DNA from: Rhodobacterales bacterium 34-62-10
GTDB taxonomy: Bacteria > Pseudomonadota > Alphaproteobacteria > Rhodobacterales > Rhodobacteraceae
Reading direction: 5' to 3'
DNA length: 23,159 nt
NCBI GenBank assembly: GCA_002282555.1
Contig: NCJR01000064.1
Span: forward strand, 1 to 23,159
Below the pieces are notes generated by a model, which was not told the origin of the DNA, made no database searches, and saw only the letters and a list, made by a program, of their open reading frames with translations. The position numbers and the translations under genes were made by a program. This document shows positions 1 to 7,906 of the stretch, piece by piece; the stretch's first letter is position 1, and every line of letters starts with the position of its first letter.

Positions 1-590
1 GCGACCGACAGGGCGCGAAAATCCTCAAGCGCGTCGCGCAGCCTTGCGTGCTCCCAATCCCACCATCCCAGCGCGATCATCCGCGCCGCCAGATCACCCG
101 GCAGGCGCATCCGGATCACCCGTGCCGGCACCCCCGCCACGATCGCATAGTCTGGCACATCCCGCGTAACCACCGCACCCGAGGCGACAACCGCCCCATG
201 CCCGACCGTGACCTCTGGCTTGATCTGCGCGTTATGCCCGATCCATGTGTCATGCCCGATCACCACCCGCCGCGCGCAGCGCTTGGCGAACCAATCCGCA
301 TCATCCGTCGCATCCGGCCAATACGCCGCGCTGCGATACATGAAATGATGCAAGGACGCCCGGTCCAGCGGATGATCCGTCGCTCCGATCCGCACGAAAC
401 TCGCAAGATTGGCGAACTTGCCCACGGTGGCATTTGCGATGTCACAGTAACGGTCGCAATAGCTGTAATCACCGATCTCGGAATAGGCCACCCGCGAGCC
501 TCGCCCGATCTCGCACCACGCGCCGAAGGTCGCATCCTTGATCTCGCAATCAGGGTGCAGCATCGGCGCATCCGCCTTCAGATCCTTCAC
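1..590 (-). CDS. phosphonate-cluster hexapeptide-repeat acyltransferase (partial, 3' end off window)
   Basis: Reading the minus strand from a GTG at 588-590 gives about 196 codons with no stop before the window edge. The product shows the left-handed beta-helix hexapeptide pattern ([59 protein letters not shown]) and ends in the typical [21 protein letters not shown]. Such proteins are acyl-CoA-dependent O/N-acetyltransferases. The position just after phnE matches the transferase family that accompanies phosphonate operons and is often annotated as chloramphenicol-acetyltransferase-like; that name is misleading and the substrate is unknown. The GTG has an AAGGGG ribosome-binding site 8 nt upstream; an ATG at 563 is a weaker alternative. 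The gene starts 58 bp after the phnE stop, on the same strand, so it is probably the fifth gene of the operon. Confidence 0.85.
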   Translation of the reverse strand, partial: MKDLKADAPMLHPDCEIKDATFGAWCEIGRGSRVAYSEIGDYSYCDRYCDIANATVGKFANLASFVRIGATDHPLDRASLHHFMYRSAAYWPDATDDADWFAKRCARRVVIGHDTWIGHNAQIKPEVTVGHGAVVASGAVVTRDVPDYAIVAGVPARVIRMRLPGDLAARMIALGWWDWEHARLRDALEDFRALSV

Positions 591-648
591 GCCACCTGCC
601 CCTTCATCGTTCCACAAATACTCAACTGCAACGCGTCAATGTCGCGCA

Positions 649-2007
649 TCAATGCCCTGCATCGTCGCCCTTGATCAGCCGCCGCCGCAACCAACCTGAC
701 ACCGTATCCATAACCATCACCATCAGCACGATCAGCACGATGTAATAGGTGACCTCTTCCCAATCCTTCTGGGTTTGCATCGCTTGGGTCAGGAACAAGC
801 CGATGCCACCCCCGGTGATTGCGCCGATGATTGTGGCGCTGCGGGTGTTGGATTCAAAGTAATACAGGATCTGAGACAACAGGATCGGTGTCACCTGCGG
901 GATCACGCCAAAGCGGTAGCGCTGCAAAGGCTTGGCCCCGGTCGATTGCACACCCTCGATCTGCCGATTGTCCACATTCTCCAGCACCTCGGAGAAGCTT
1001 TTTCCAAAGCCGCCAACATCGGTGATCAGGATCGCAAGCGCACCGGTCAGCGGACCGGGACCGAAGGCGCGGCTCAGGATGATCGTCCAGATCAACCCGT
1101 CCACACCGCGCACGAAATCGAACACGCGCCGCACGGCAAAGCGCAAGGCCACCACGGGCGCAAAATTCTTGGCCGCAAGAAAAGCCAGCGGCAAGGCGAT
1201 GATCGCTGCCCCGAAGGTGCCAAGGAACGCCATCAGCACCGTCTCGCCAATGGCCCAGAACACATCCGCGTGCCGCCACATCGGATTGCCCATGAAATCC
1301 GCGATGGCCCCCGCCACATTGCTCCGTGCCGGATCTATCTGCGGCCCGAACAGGATCTCGCCAACGCCGCGTCCATGATAGGGGCTGTCCAGCGTGAACC
1401 AGAACAGCTCCCACCCCGGAAAATAGCGGAACACCTCATCCTTGGAGCGGGTCACGCTCAACCGCCCCGCCTCGGTCGTGATCGACACGCGGCTGTCCGA
1501 CACGCTGGCCCACTCCGGGCTTTCACCCGGACCAAAGCCCGGAAACTGCGCGACGATCTTGCCGTCCACGCGGTCGATCTCGATCACACCCACTCCGGGC
1601 ATGTCATAGGTGACACGGCGATCCGGCAGAAACCGCACCACATGCCCCTCGCCCAGATCGATCACCGTATCGTCGAAACCACCCGTCACCCATGCGGGCA
1701 TCGTGCCCTCGGGATAGCGGCCCTTGTTTTCGCCCTCAACCGCATAGACCATCTCGTCGGCGCGGGCATCGCGGGTCACATGCACCTTGTGGCTATAGCT
1801 GTCGGCCACCAGAATCCGCGCATTGTCCATATTGGCGCGCTGCACCAGCCCCGGCACATCAAAGGCGAAGAAGACATAGACCAGATACACCAGCAGCAGC
1901 ACCGGCACGGCCAAAGCCAGCCGCCGCTTGCGCGTGATCAGGGCCCGCGCCGCCTGCAACGGGGCGCCGTCAGACCGGCCTGCCCCCATATCCGTGGTCA
2001 TGCTCAT
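649..2007 (-). CDS. phnE: phosphonate ABC transporter permease PhnE, long form with extracytoplasmic insert
   Basis: 452 residues. Inner-membrane permease of the phosphonate/phosphate importer. One transmembrane helix near residues 30-50 is followed by about 150 mostly polar, beta-rich residues. Then comes the BPD-transporter permease core (from about residue 235), with the GxxxxxxLITDVGGFGKSFSEVLENVD coupling region, IEGVQSTGA and several hydrophobic segments. An ordinary PhnE is about 260-290 residues, so this copy carries an extra domain between TM1 and the core. The start ATG overlaps the stop of the upstream phnE by four bases (ATGA, 2004-2007), which implies translational coupling. The in-frame ATG at 2001 is an alternative start. 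The two PhnE proteins probably form a heterodimeric channel with PhnC. Confidence 0.9.
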   Translation of the reverse strand: MSMTTDMGAGRSDGAPLQAARALITRKRRLALAVPVLLLVYLVYVFFAFDVPGLVQRANMDNARILVADSYSHKVHVTRDARADEMVYAVEGENKGRYPEGTMPAWVTGGFDDTVIDLGEGHVVRFLPDRRVTYDMPGVGVIEIDRVDGKIVAQFPGFGPGESPEWASVSDSRVSITTEAGRLSVTRSKDEVFRYFPGWELFWFTLDSPYHGRGVGEILFGPQIDPARSNVAGAIADFMGNPMWRHADVFWAIGETVLMAFLGTFGAAIIALPLAFLAAKNFAPVVALRFAVRRVFDFVRGVDGLIWTIILSRAFGPGPLTGALAILITDVGGFGKSFSEVLENVDNRQIEGVQSTGAKPLQRYRFGVIPQVTPILLSQILYYFESNTRSATIIGAITGGGIGLFLTQAMQTQKDWEEVTYYIVLIVLMVMVMDTVSGWLRRRLIKGDDAGH

Positions 2008-2888
2008 CGCGTCACCCCATGCACCAGACGATTGCGGAAATAGCTGGACAGCTGATCAAAGAACACGATCGTCAGAAACAACAGGATGAAGATCGCCGCC
2101 GAAATGTCGAACCGTCCGGTCCCGAACGTCATGGCGTTGCGCAATTCATAGCCGATCCCGCCCGCCCCCACGAACCCCAGAATGGCCGAGGCGCGAATGT
2201 TGATCTCGAACCGCATCAACGCATAGCTGAGGTAATTCGGCGCCACCTGCGGCATCACCCCCAGCAGCATCCGCTGCCACCAGTTGGCGCCCACGGACTG
2301 CAACCCCTCAAGGGGTTTCAAATCCACATTCTCGGACACCTCGGAAAACAACTTGCCCAAAGCGCCTGCCGTATGCAGCGCGATGGCGATCATCGCGGGT
2401 ACCGGCCCGCCGCCCAGAACAAAGATCAGGACCAGCGCAATCACGATCTCTGGAAAGGCGCGCAGAATATCCATGATCCGCCGGAACACCGGGATCAGCC
2501 GCGGAAAAGGGGCCAACCCCCGGGTCGAGACCAGCGACAGACCAAGGCCAAGCACAGCCCCCAACAATGTCGATACCGCCGCGATATTGACCGTTTCGAT
2601 CAGCGCCGGGAAAAATTCGACGAAATAGCCCGGCAGGTTCGCCCGTTTTTCCCAGGCCTCGACCACCAGCCCGGTGGGGAAATCCAGAACCTTGGGCATC
2701 CCCTCCCAAAAACCGCCCGCCGACCGGTCCTCGACGATCCGGAAGCCGATGATCATCGCAATCACGAACAGCGCGATCATCAGGCCCGAATACATGCGCC
2801 GCGCCCGCACCATCCGCAGATAGCTGTCACTGTTCTGTGCAAGGTTGCGCGCAGCACCCGGGCTACGGGCAGCAGTCAGATCGGCCAT
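2004..2888 (-). CDS. phnE: phosphonate ABC transporter permease PhnE, standard form
   Basis: 294 residues starting MADLTAARS. The frame stays open 36 nt further upstream, but this ATG is preceded by GGAG about 7 nt away, and the upstream part crosses a hairpin, so I chose 2888. It has an N-terminal transmembrane helix (about 35-52) and a permease core with the coupling region ALGKLFSEVSENVD, the segment LEGLQSVGANWWQRM and a C-terminal FVGAGGIGYEL motif. These are typical of PhnE proteins of phosphonate importers. It overlaps the next phnE by four bases and is separated from phnD by 66 bp containing a stable stem-loop. Confidence 0.92.
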   Translation of the reverse strand: MADLTAARSPGAARNLAQNSDSYLRMVRARRMYSGLMIALFVIAMIIGFRIVEDRSAGGFWEGMPKVLDFPTGLVVEAWEKRANLPGYFVEFFPALIETVNIAAVSTLLGAVLGLGLSLVSTRGLAPFPRLIPVFRRIMDILRAFPEIVIALVLIFVLGGGPVPAMIAIALHTAGALGKLFSEVSENVDLKPLEGLQSVGANWWQRMLLGVMPQVAPNYLSYALMRFEINIRASAILGFVGAGGIGYELRNAMTFGTGRFDISAAIFILLFLTIVFFDQLSSYFRNRLVHGVTR

Positions 2889-2899
2889 GGAGGGTCTCC

Positions 2900-2935
2900 A
2901 AAAGAACGGGGTCCGGGGCAACACCCCGGAACCCC
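2900..2935 (-). terminator. stem-loop with U-rich tail between phnD and phnE
   Basis: On the minus strand, GGGG-T-TCCGGGG and CCCCGGA-CCCC pair across the loop TGTTG (an 11-bp stem with one bulged base). This is followed by G, TTC and TTTT just before the phnE ribosome-binding site. The position after a solute-binding-protein gene suggests partial termination or mRNA stabilisation, giving more PhnD than permease. Folding was done by eye only. Confidence 0.55.
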
Positions 2936-2954
2936 AAACATGGTAACAGTCGGA

Positions 2955-3863
2955 TCAGTTCGACATCTGCGACTTGCGCACGGCGATGATCGTCTCATAG
3001 GCGTCGTGACCGATCGGCGTGAACCCGGCTGTCTCGCCTGCTGCCACACCGTAGGCGCATTCAGGATCCTTGGCGTGCAGGTTCGCGGTCAGCTCGGTCA
3101 TCTTGGTCTTCACATCCTCGGGCAGCGCATTGCGCAGCACGATCGGGCCTTCCGGGATCGGCTTGGATTTCCAGATCTCGACCAGATCGTTCATGTCCAC
3201 CAGACCGGCATCCACCGCCTTGCGCAGCGCGCCCGAGTTGTAGCCGTCTTCCCAGTCGCCCTGACCATCGGCCCAGGTCACACCCGCATCCACATCGCCA
3301 TTGGCCACGGCCACGATCGTCTGCTCATGGCCGCCCACAAAGCGAACCTCACCGAAATAGTCGCCTGATTCCATGCTTGCGCCCGTGGCGGTCGGGATCT
3401 CGACCGACGGCACCAGATAGCCCGAGGTGGAGTTCGGATCACCAAAGGCAAAGACCTTGCCCTTCATGTCATCCAGCGAGGTGATGCCGCTGTCCTTGCG
3501 GGCAAAACCGATGGAATGATAGGTGAAGGACCCGTCAAGGTTGGTCTTGACCAGAACCGGCGTTACCGCTTCGGGCGCTTCCAGCCAGACTGCGGCATAG
3601 GCGGATGCGCCCAGCCATGCCATATCCAGCGTGCCACCGATCAGGCCCTGAATGACGCCGTTGTAATCAGCGGCGGTGAACAGCTTGGTGGGTACGCCCA
3701 GCGCTTCCTCGGTATAGGCACGGAAGCATTCGTTCGATGCCAGACGGTCCTGCGCGTTCTCGCCGCCCAGCAGACCGATACGGAATTCAGTGATCTGCTC
3801 CTGTGCGACTGCGGGGCTGATCAGGGCGGTCGTGGCGACCATTGCGGCAAACAGTTTCTTCAT
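2955..3863 (-). CDS. phnD: phosphonate/phosphate ABC transporter substrate-binding protein
   Basis: 302 residues. Periplasmic binding protein of the PhnD family. A signal peptide covers residues 1-21 (lysines at 2-3, hydrophobic core, SPAVAQ cleavage region). The mature part contains the family pattern FRIGLLGGENAQDRL, the ligand-loop region LGASAYAAVWLEA, KDSGITSLDDMKGKVFAFGDPNSTSGYLVP and GDVDAGVTWADG. The SxSGY-type and Trp/Tyr contacts in these blocks are those that hold phosphonate or phosphate groups in the family. The start ATG has GGAGAG 3 nt upstream. It lies 64 bp after phnC, with a terminator-like hairpin in between. The natural ligand (2-aminoethylphosphonate, other phosphonates, phosphite or phosphate) cannot be told from sequence. 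Confidence 0.93.
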   Translation of the reverse strand: MKKLFAAMVATTALISPAVAQEQITEFRIGLLGGENAQDRLASNECFRAYTEEALGVPTKLFTAADYNGVIQGLIGGTLDMAWLGASAYAAVWLEAPEAVTPVLVKTNLDGSFTYHSIGFARKDSGITSLDDMKGKVFAFGDPNSTSGYLVPSVEIPTATGASMESGDYFGEVRFVGGHEQTIVAVANGDVDAGVTWADGQGDWEDGYNSGALRKAVDAGLVDMNDLVEIWKSKPIPEGPIVLRNALPEDVKTKMTELTANLHAKDPECAYGVAAGETAGFTPIGHDAYETIIAVRKSQMSN

Positions 3864-3880
3864 GGCTCTCTCCGGTTTGC

Positions 3881-3908
3881 AAAAACCCCCGCGCGGATGC
3901 AGCGGGGG
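3881..3908 (-). terminator. terminator-like hairpin between phnC and phnD
   Basis: On the minus strand the arms CCCCCGC and GCGGGGG (perfect 7-bp GC stem, 9-nt loop) are followed at once by TTTTTG. This is the form of an intrinsic terminator or attenuator. The phnD ribosome-binding site comes directly after, so read-through or a separate start must supply phnD and the permeases. Confidence 0.6.
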
Positions 3909-3927
3909 CGGTTTCAGATATCAGATG

Positions 3928-4758
3928 TCAGGCGATGGCCTCGGCCGCGCGAATGGCGCGCGCCGCGGCGTCCGAGCGGTCCAGCGCCTCGATACTTGTG
4001 CTGGTGGCCTCCTCGCTGAAGCTCGCGTCAGCCCCATAGATGTCGCGCGCGACACCCGTGGTCAGTTGCGATGGCGTGCCGTCAAAGACCACGCGCCCGT
4101 CGCGCATCCCGATCACCCGGTCGCAATAGCGCCGTGCCGTATCCAGCGTGTGCAGGTTGGCGATGACCATGCGGCCATCTTCCTCGTGGATGCGGCGCAG
4201 CGCCTCCATCACTACCTGGGCATTCATCGGATCAAGGCTGGCAATTGGTTCATCGGCCAGAATGATCTTGGGATCCTGCATCAATGCCCGCGCGATGGCA
4301 ACGCGCTGCTGCTGGCCACCCGACAAGGCTTCGGCCCGTTTGGACGCATGGTCCGCGATCCCCAGACGATCCAGAATGGCAATCGCCATCTCGATATCCG
4401 CCGTGGGATAAAGGTTGAACATCGTCGCCAGCGTCGAACGGCGGTTCAGCGTGCCGTGCAGCACATTGCTCACCACATCCATACGCGGCACAAGGTTGAA
4501 CTGCTGAAAGATCATCGCACAATCGGACTGCCAGCCGCGCATTTCTGCACCCTTGAGGGTCAGGATATCGCGCCCCTCGTGGATGACCTGCCCGGATGTG
4601 GCATCGGTCAACCGGTTCAGCATCCGCAAAAGCGTAGATTTGCCAGCGCCCGAGCGCCCGATGATCCCGATCATCTTCGGGGCATCCACCGCGAAGCTCA
4701 CCGCATCGCAAGCAGTATTTGCGCCGAAACGCTTGGTCAGTTTGTTGACCGCAAACAT
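3928..4758 (-). CDS. phnC: phosphonate ABC transporter ATP-binding protein
   Basis: 276 residues. Cytoplasmic ATPase of the importer. Visible motifs are Walker [10 protein letters not shown] (34-42), a Q-loop FQQFN (84-88), signature LSGGQQQR (145-152), Walker B IILADEP (165-171) and the D-loop SLDP. The H-loop is in NLHTLD. The length and the motif series fit PhnC. The start ATG follows AGGGGGAA with about 6 nt spacing. It is the first gene of the minus-strand operon, and its upstream region, shared with the divergent amine-oxidase gene, contains a Pho-box-like element. Confidence 0.94.
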   Translation of the reverse strand: MFAVNKLTKRFGANTACDAVSFAVDAPKMIGIIGRSGAGKSTLLRMLNRLTDATSGQVIHEGRDILTLKGAEMRGWQSDCAMIFQQFNLVPRMDVVSNVLHGTLNRRSTLATMFNLYPTADIEMAIAILDRLGIADHASKRAEALSGGQQQRVAIARALMQDPKIILADEPIASLDPMNAQVVMEALRRIHEEDGRMVIANLHTLDTARRYCDRVIGMRDGRVVFDGTPSQLTTGVARDIYGADASFSEEATSTSIEALDRSDAAARAIRAAEAIA

Positions 4759-4823
4759 GGCCGTTCCCCCTGTGAACTTCCCTGCGATCTAAGGGGCCAG
4801 CACGACGGGTTTGTTGCATTCAG

Positions 4824-4841
4824 GTGAAACTTTTGTAAACG
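4824..4841 (-). promoter_or_regulatory. candidate Pho box upstream of phnC
   Basis: Read on the minus strand this is CGTTTACAAAAGTTTCAC. Compared by eye with the enterobacterial Pho-box consensus (two CTGTCA-like half-sites around an A-rich spacer) it agrees at about 12 of 18 positions, with the second half-site best. It lies about 66 bp upstream of the phnC start. PhoB control of phosphonate transport is well established in other proteobacteria; its use here is inferred. Confidence 0.35.
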
Positions 4842-4912
4842 GGCAGGCAGGGCGCGGGCCGCGTTGCTCCGTCGACATGCCCCATCAGGGGGTTCTGCAG
4901 GAAAGGTACATC

Positions 4913-5986
4913 ATGCACCGGATCGACATCGCCGTCATCGGCGCGGGCCTGTCCGGTCTGACCTGCGCGCGCCTGCTGTCCGACGCCGGGGCCAAGGTCG
5001 CGGTGTTCGAAGCCGCCTCCCGCATCGGCGGCCGCATCCACGCGCTGCGCGATGAACGCGGACAGGCGCTGGCCGATCTGGGTCCCACATGGGTCTGGCC
5101 GCCCCATCAGCCCGTGGTGGCGCAATGGCTGGAACGGCTGGGCATCGCGACATTTGCGCAGGCCAATGACGGTGATGCCGTGATCGAGGGCTACCACCCC
5201 GCCCCGATCCGCGCGCCCCTGCCCGGTCAGGACGGGATGGCGCGGATTAAGGGGGGCCCCGCAGCCTTGGTCCAGGCGATGGCCGCTGACCTTCCAGACG
5301 GCACGCTGCACCTCAACCGCCCCATCACGCGCATCACGCTTGCCCCAGACGGACTGATCCTGACGGATGCGACAGGCGCACAGATCATCGCCGCAAAGGT
5401 CGTGCTGTCCACACCGCTCCGCGTCGCTGCGGCGCAAATCGCAATCCCCGATGCGCCCGCGGCTGTGCTGGACGCGATGCGCGCCACACCAACATGGATG
5501 GCAGGCCAGGCCAAGGCCGTCATCCTTTATGATCGCCCCTTCTGGCGCAATATGGGCCTGTCGGGACGCATCGCCAGCCGCATTGGACCATTGACCGAGA
5601 TGCATGACCACAGCGCCGCGAACGGTCAACCCGCCCTCTTCGGCTTCGTCGGTTGGCCGCCCGAGGCGCGCGACCCCGCCGCACTCGACACCGCGATCCG
5701 CGCCCAACTGACGCGCTGCTTCGGCCCGTCAGCCCCGCAGCCCCGATCCATTACGGTGCAGGACTGGTCGCGCAATCCGCTGATCTGCACCGCTGCCGAT
5801 CACGCAGGCGCGCATCCCGACCTGCCCCCGGCCATCCTGCGCCAGACCCACCTGCAAGGTCGCCTGCATATCGCCATCGCCGAGGTCTCGACCCGCAGCC
5901 CCGGCCTTATCGAGGGCGCGCTGGACGCAGGCGAAACCGCCGCCGCCACCCTGCTGGCATCAGCCACGACAGACTGGGGGCTTTGA
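4913..5986 (+). CDS. FAD-dependent flavin monoamine-oxidase-type oxidoreductase
   Basis: 357 residues. The N-terminus has the dinucleotide fold IAVIGAGLSGLTCARLL (GxGxxG at 10-15), an acidic residue ending the second strand (VFEA, E33) and the amine-oxidase motif SRIGGRIHAL with DLGPTWVW after it. The C-terminus has GLIEGALDAGETAA, the second FAD-contact block of this family. This fits a flavin-dependent oxidase of amines or a related substrate. It is shorter than the classical monoamine oxidases (about 450 residues), and the substrate is unknown. The start MHRIDI at 4913 is preceded by AGGAAAGG (4899-4906), so the longer open frame from 4811 is rejected. It is divergent from phnC and convergent with the ATPase gene downstream. 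Confidence 0.85.
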   Translation: MHRIDIAVIGAGLSGLTCARLLSDAGAKVAVFEAASRIGGRIHALRDERGQALADLGPTWVWPPHQPVVAQWLERLGIATFAQANDGDAVIEGYHPAPIRAPLPGQDGMARIKGGPAALVQAMAADLPDGTLHLNRPITRITLAPDGLILTDATGAQIIAAKVVLSTPLRVAAAQIAIPDAPAAVLDAMRATPTWMAGQAKAVILYDRPFWRNMGLSGRIASRIGPLTEMHDHSAANGQPALFGFVGWPPEARDPAALDTAIRAQLTRCFGPSAPQPRSITVQDWSRNPLICTAADHAGAHPDLPPAILRQTHLQGRLHIAIAEVSTRSPGLIEGALDAGETAAATLLASATTDWGL

Positions 5987-5992
5987 CAAGAC

Positions 5993-6016
5993 GAAGCAGC
6001 CCGCACGCCTTGCTTC
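5993..6016. terminator. weak hairpin between convergent genes
   Basis: GAAGCA (5993-5998) and TGCTTC (6011-6016) can pair across a 12-nt loop, followed on the plus strand by TTCTTG. It sits between the ends of two convergent genes. The stem is short and the U-tract poor, so the terminator role is tentative. Confidence 0.3.
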
Positions 6017-6046
6017 TTCTTGCCTCAAATATCCAAAACCGCCGGA

Positions 6047-7906
6047 TCAACCCAGCGCATGGATACGCACCGCGGGACAGATCCGCTGGGCAATGTCGCA
6101 CAGATGCCGATGATGCGTCAGATAGATCACCTGCCCGACCCCCGCCATCCCGGACAGAAGCGCGAATGTCTCGGCGGCGCGGTCATCATCAAAGGTTTCC
6201 AGAATGTCATCGGCGATGAAGGGCACGGTGTCCCGCGCGCCCGCAATCTCGTGATAGCCCGCCACGCGCAGCGCCAGATAAAGCTGGAACCGCGTCCCCT
6301 TGGACAGATCCCGCGCCAGCTTCGACGCACCCGTGGCGGCCATGGCGACCAGGACCTCGCGCTCGCCCTCGGGTTGGGCGGCCAGCCCGCTGTAATCGCC
6401 CCGCGTGATCGTGCGAAACGCGTCCGACGCGCGCTGCATCATCGCGCTGCGATGGCTGTCACGGTAGCCCTGCAAGGCGTGATCCACCGCCGCGATCCCC
6501 AACCGCTGCCGCAGATAGGCGTGCGCCTCCTCGGTGATCTGCAACAGCAATGTCTGCCGCTCTTCCTGCAACCGCGCCACGGCATCATCGCCACCCACGG
6601 CATCGATCCGCCCCTGCGCCTGCGCCAGTTCCGCATAAAGCCGCTGCAATTCCTGCGCCTGCCGTTGCTGCGCCGCGATCAGCCCCTCGCGCTCGGCCGC
6701 CAGCGCGGGCCGATCCAACCCGTCCAGCGCGGCGACCGCATCGGCCAAACTGTCCGTCCCCATCCCCTCACAAATATCACGGGCCAGACGGTCGCGCTCT
6801 GCTGCCAAGACCTGCCGCCGCCCGGCCTGTTCGACCAACTGATGCAGGGATTGCACCTCATCACAGTCGAAATAGGCACAGAACGCAGCCAACCGCGCCT
6901 CGATCCCGGCCAGCGTCTCGTGCAGGGCCTGCGTTGTCTGCGCGCCCTCCGTCAGCTTGTTCTGCACCGCGTGACGCCGCGCCTGCCCGTCAAGCGCCAC
7001 GCGCTGCCGCGCCCGCAACGCAGCCCAGGACGCTGCCGGATCATTCCCCGGCAATCCCAGCCGCCCCGCCAGCGCCGTCACTGCATCTTCAAAGGCCGCA
7101 CGATTGGCCTGCATCTTGCCGATCCGGTCACGCAACCCGCGCAATTCGCGCCAAGCCTGCTCAACCCCCTGCAACAGATCCAGCACGCCGCCCATCAGCG
7201 CCACATCCGCACCATCCACCCCGACAGGCAACCGCGCACAGGCGGCCTGCCAATCATCCCGCCATCCCTGCATCACAGCCTGCGCCCGCGCCTGCGCCTC
7301 CTGCCGGCGCCGCAAATCCAGCGCAGCCGCCTCCCGCGCCTCGACCAGCGCGGCGCGGCCCTGCGCGCGCTCCAACAGCACCCGCGCTTGCGCGGCCAGC
7401 ACCGCCAGCGGCGCGCCTTCCGCCACATCCTGACCCGAGGCCGCAAGCCCCGCCGCCAGCGCATCCCTTGCCGCTACCTGCCGCCGCACAGCCCCCGCCA
7501 GATCGCGCGCCGCCGCCTGCCACGCGCCGTATCCCTCCAGCGCAGCCTCCCGCCGGCGCATCCAGTCCTCAAGCCCCTCAGCCGAGGTTGAACGGTCCAA
7601 CCCTTCGGGCAAGACGCGCGCCAGATCGTCCCGCACCGCCGCCATCCGCGCCACAGCTGCCGCGCCTTCGGTCTCATGCCGCGCCCGGCTGATCTCCAGC
7701 GCCGCCAACCGCGCGTCGGCCTCGGCCCGGTGCAGCGCGGCGCTCTGGGCCCGCGCCAGTGCCGCCGTCACCTGATCATCCTGCCTGAGTGCGGCTTCAA
7801 ACGCCTCGGCCGTCGCAGTGCTCAAGGCCGCGCGATGCGCCGCCCACAGGCTTTCCCTTGCCGCCCTGACCCGCGCGGCATCCTCCAGCGTGACCTGACC
7901 CGTCAT
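6047..7906 (-). CDS. YhaN/SbcC-like ATPase, C-terminal part (frameshifted gene)
   Basis: 619 residues from the ATG at 7906; the frame itself is open from 7996. Most of the chain is alanine/glutamine/arginine-rich coiled coil. The C-terminus holds the second half of an ABC-type ATPase head: the signature-like LSKGTRFQLYLALRVAGYHE, the Walker-B-like VPFIADDILETFDDDRA and the H-loop region VIYLTHHRHL. It lacks a Walker A motif, which is in the neighbouring 5' fragment in another frame. The two together match the order and length (about 1,130-1,150 residues) of YhaN-type SMC-like ATPases that work with a YhaO/SbcD nuclease. I see no ribosome-binding site before 7906, so it is unlikely to be an independent gene. 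Either the gene is broken or the assembled sequence has an indel. Confidence 0.8.
   Translation of the reverse strand: MTGQVTLEDAARVRAARESLWAAHRAALSTATAEAFEAALRQDDQVTAALARAQSAALHRAEADARLAALEISRARHETEGAAAVARMAAVRDDLARVLPEGLDRSTSAEGLEDWMRRREAALEGYGAWQAAARDLAGAVRRQVAARDALAAGLAASGQDVAEGAPLAVLAAQARVLLERAQGRAALVEAREAAALDLRRRQEAQARAQAVMQGWRDDWQAACARLPVGVDGADVALMGGVLDLLQGVEQAWRELRGLRDRIGKMQANRAAFEDAVTALAGRLGLPGNDPAASWAALRARQRVALDGQARRHAVQNKLTEGAQTTQALHETLAGIEARLAAFCAYFDCDEVQSLHQLVEQAGRRQVLAAERDRLARDICEGMGTDSLADAVAALDGLDRPALAAEREGLIAAQQRQAQELQRLYAELAQAQGRIDAVGGDDAVARLQEERQTLLLQITEEAHAYLRQRLGIAAVDHALQGYRDSHRSAMMQRASDAFRTITRGDYSGLAAQPEGEREVLVAMAATGASKLARDLSKGTRFQLYLALRVAGYHEIAGARDTVPFIADDILETFDDDRAAETFALLSGMAGVGQVIYLTHHRHLCDIAQRICPAVRIHALG

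Noticed and set aside
775..3368. Long plus-strand open frames (422 and 449 codons) opposite the phnE and phnD genes
   Set aside because: They are antisense to clearly recognisable permease and binding-protein genes. Their translations are rich in His, Gln, Arg and Pro with no domains, as expected for G/C-rich shadow frames.
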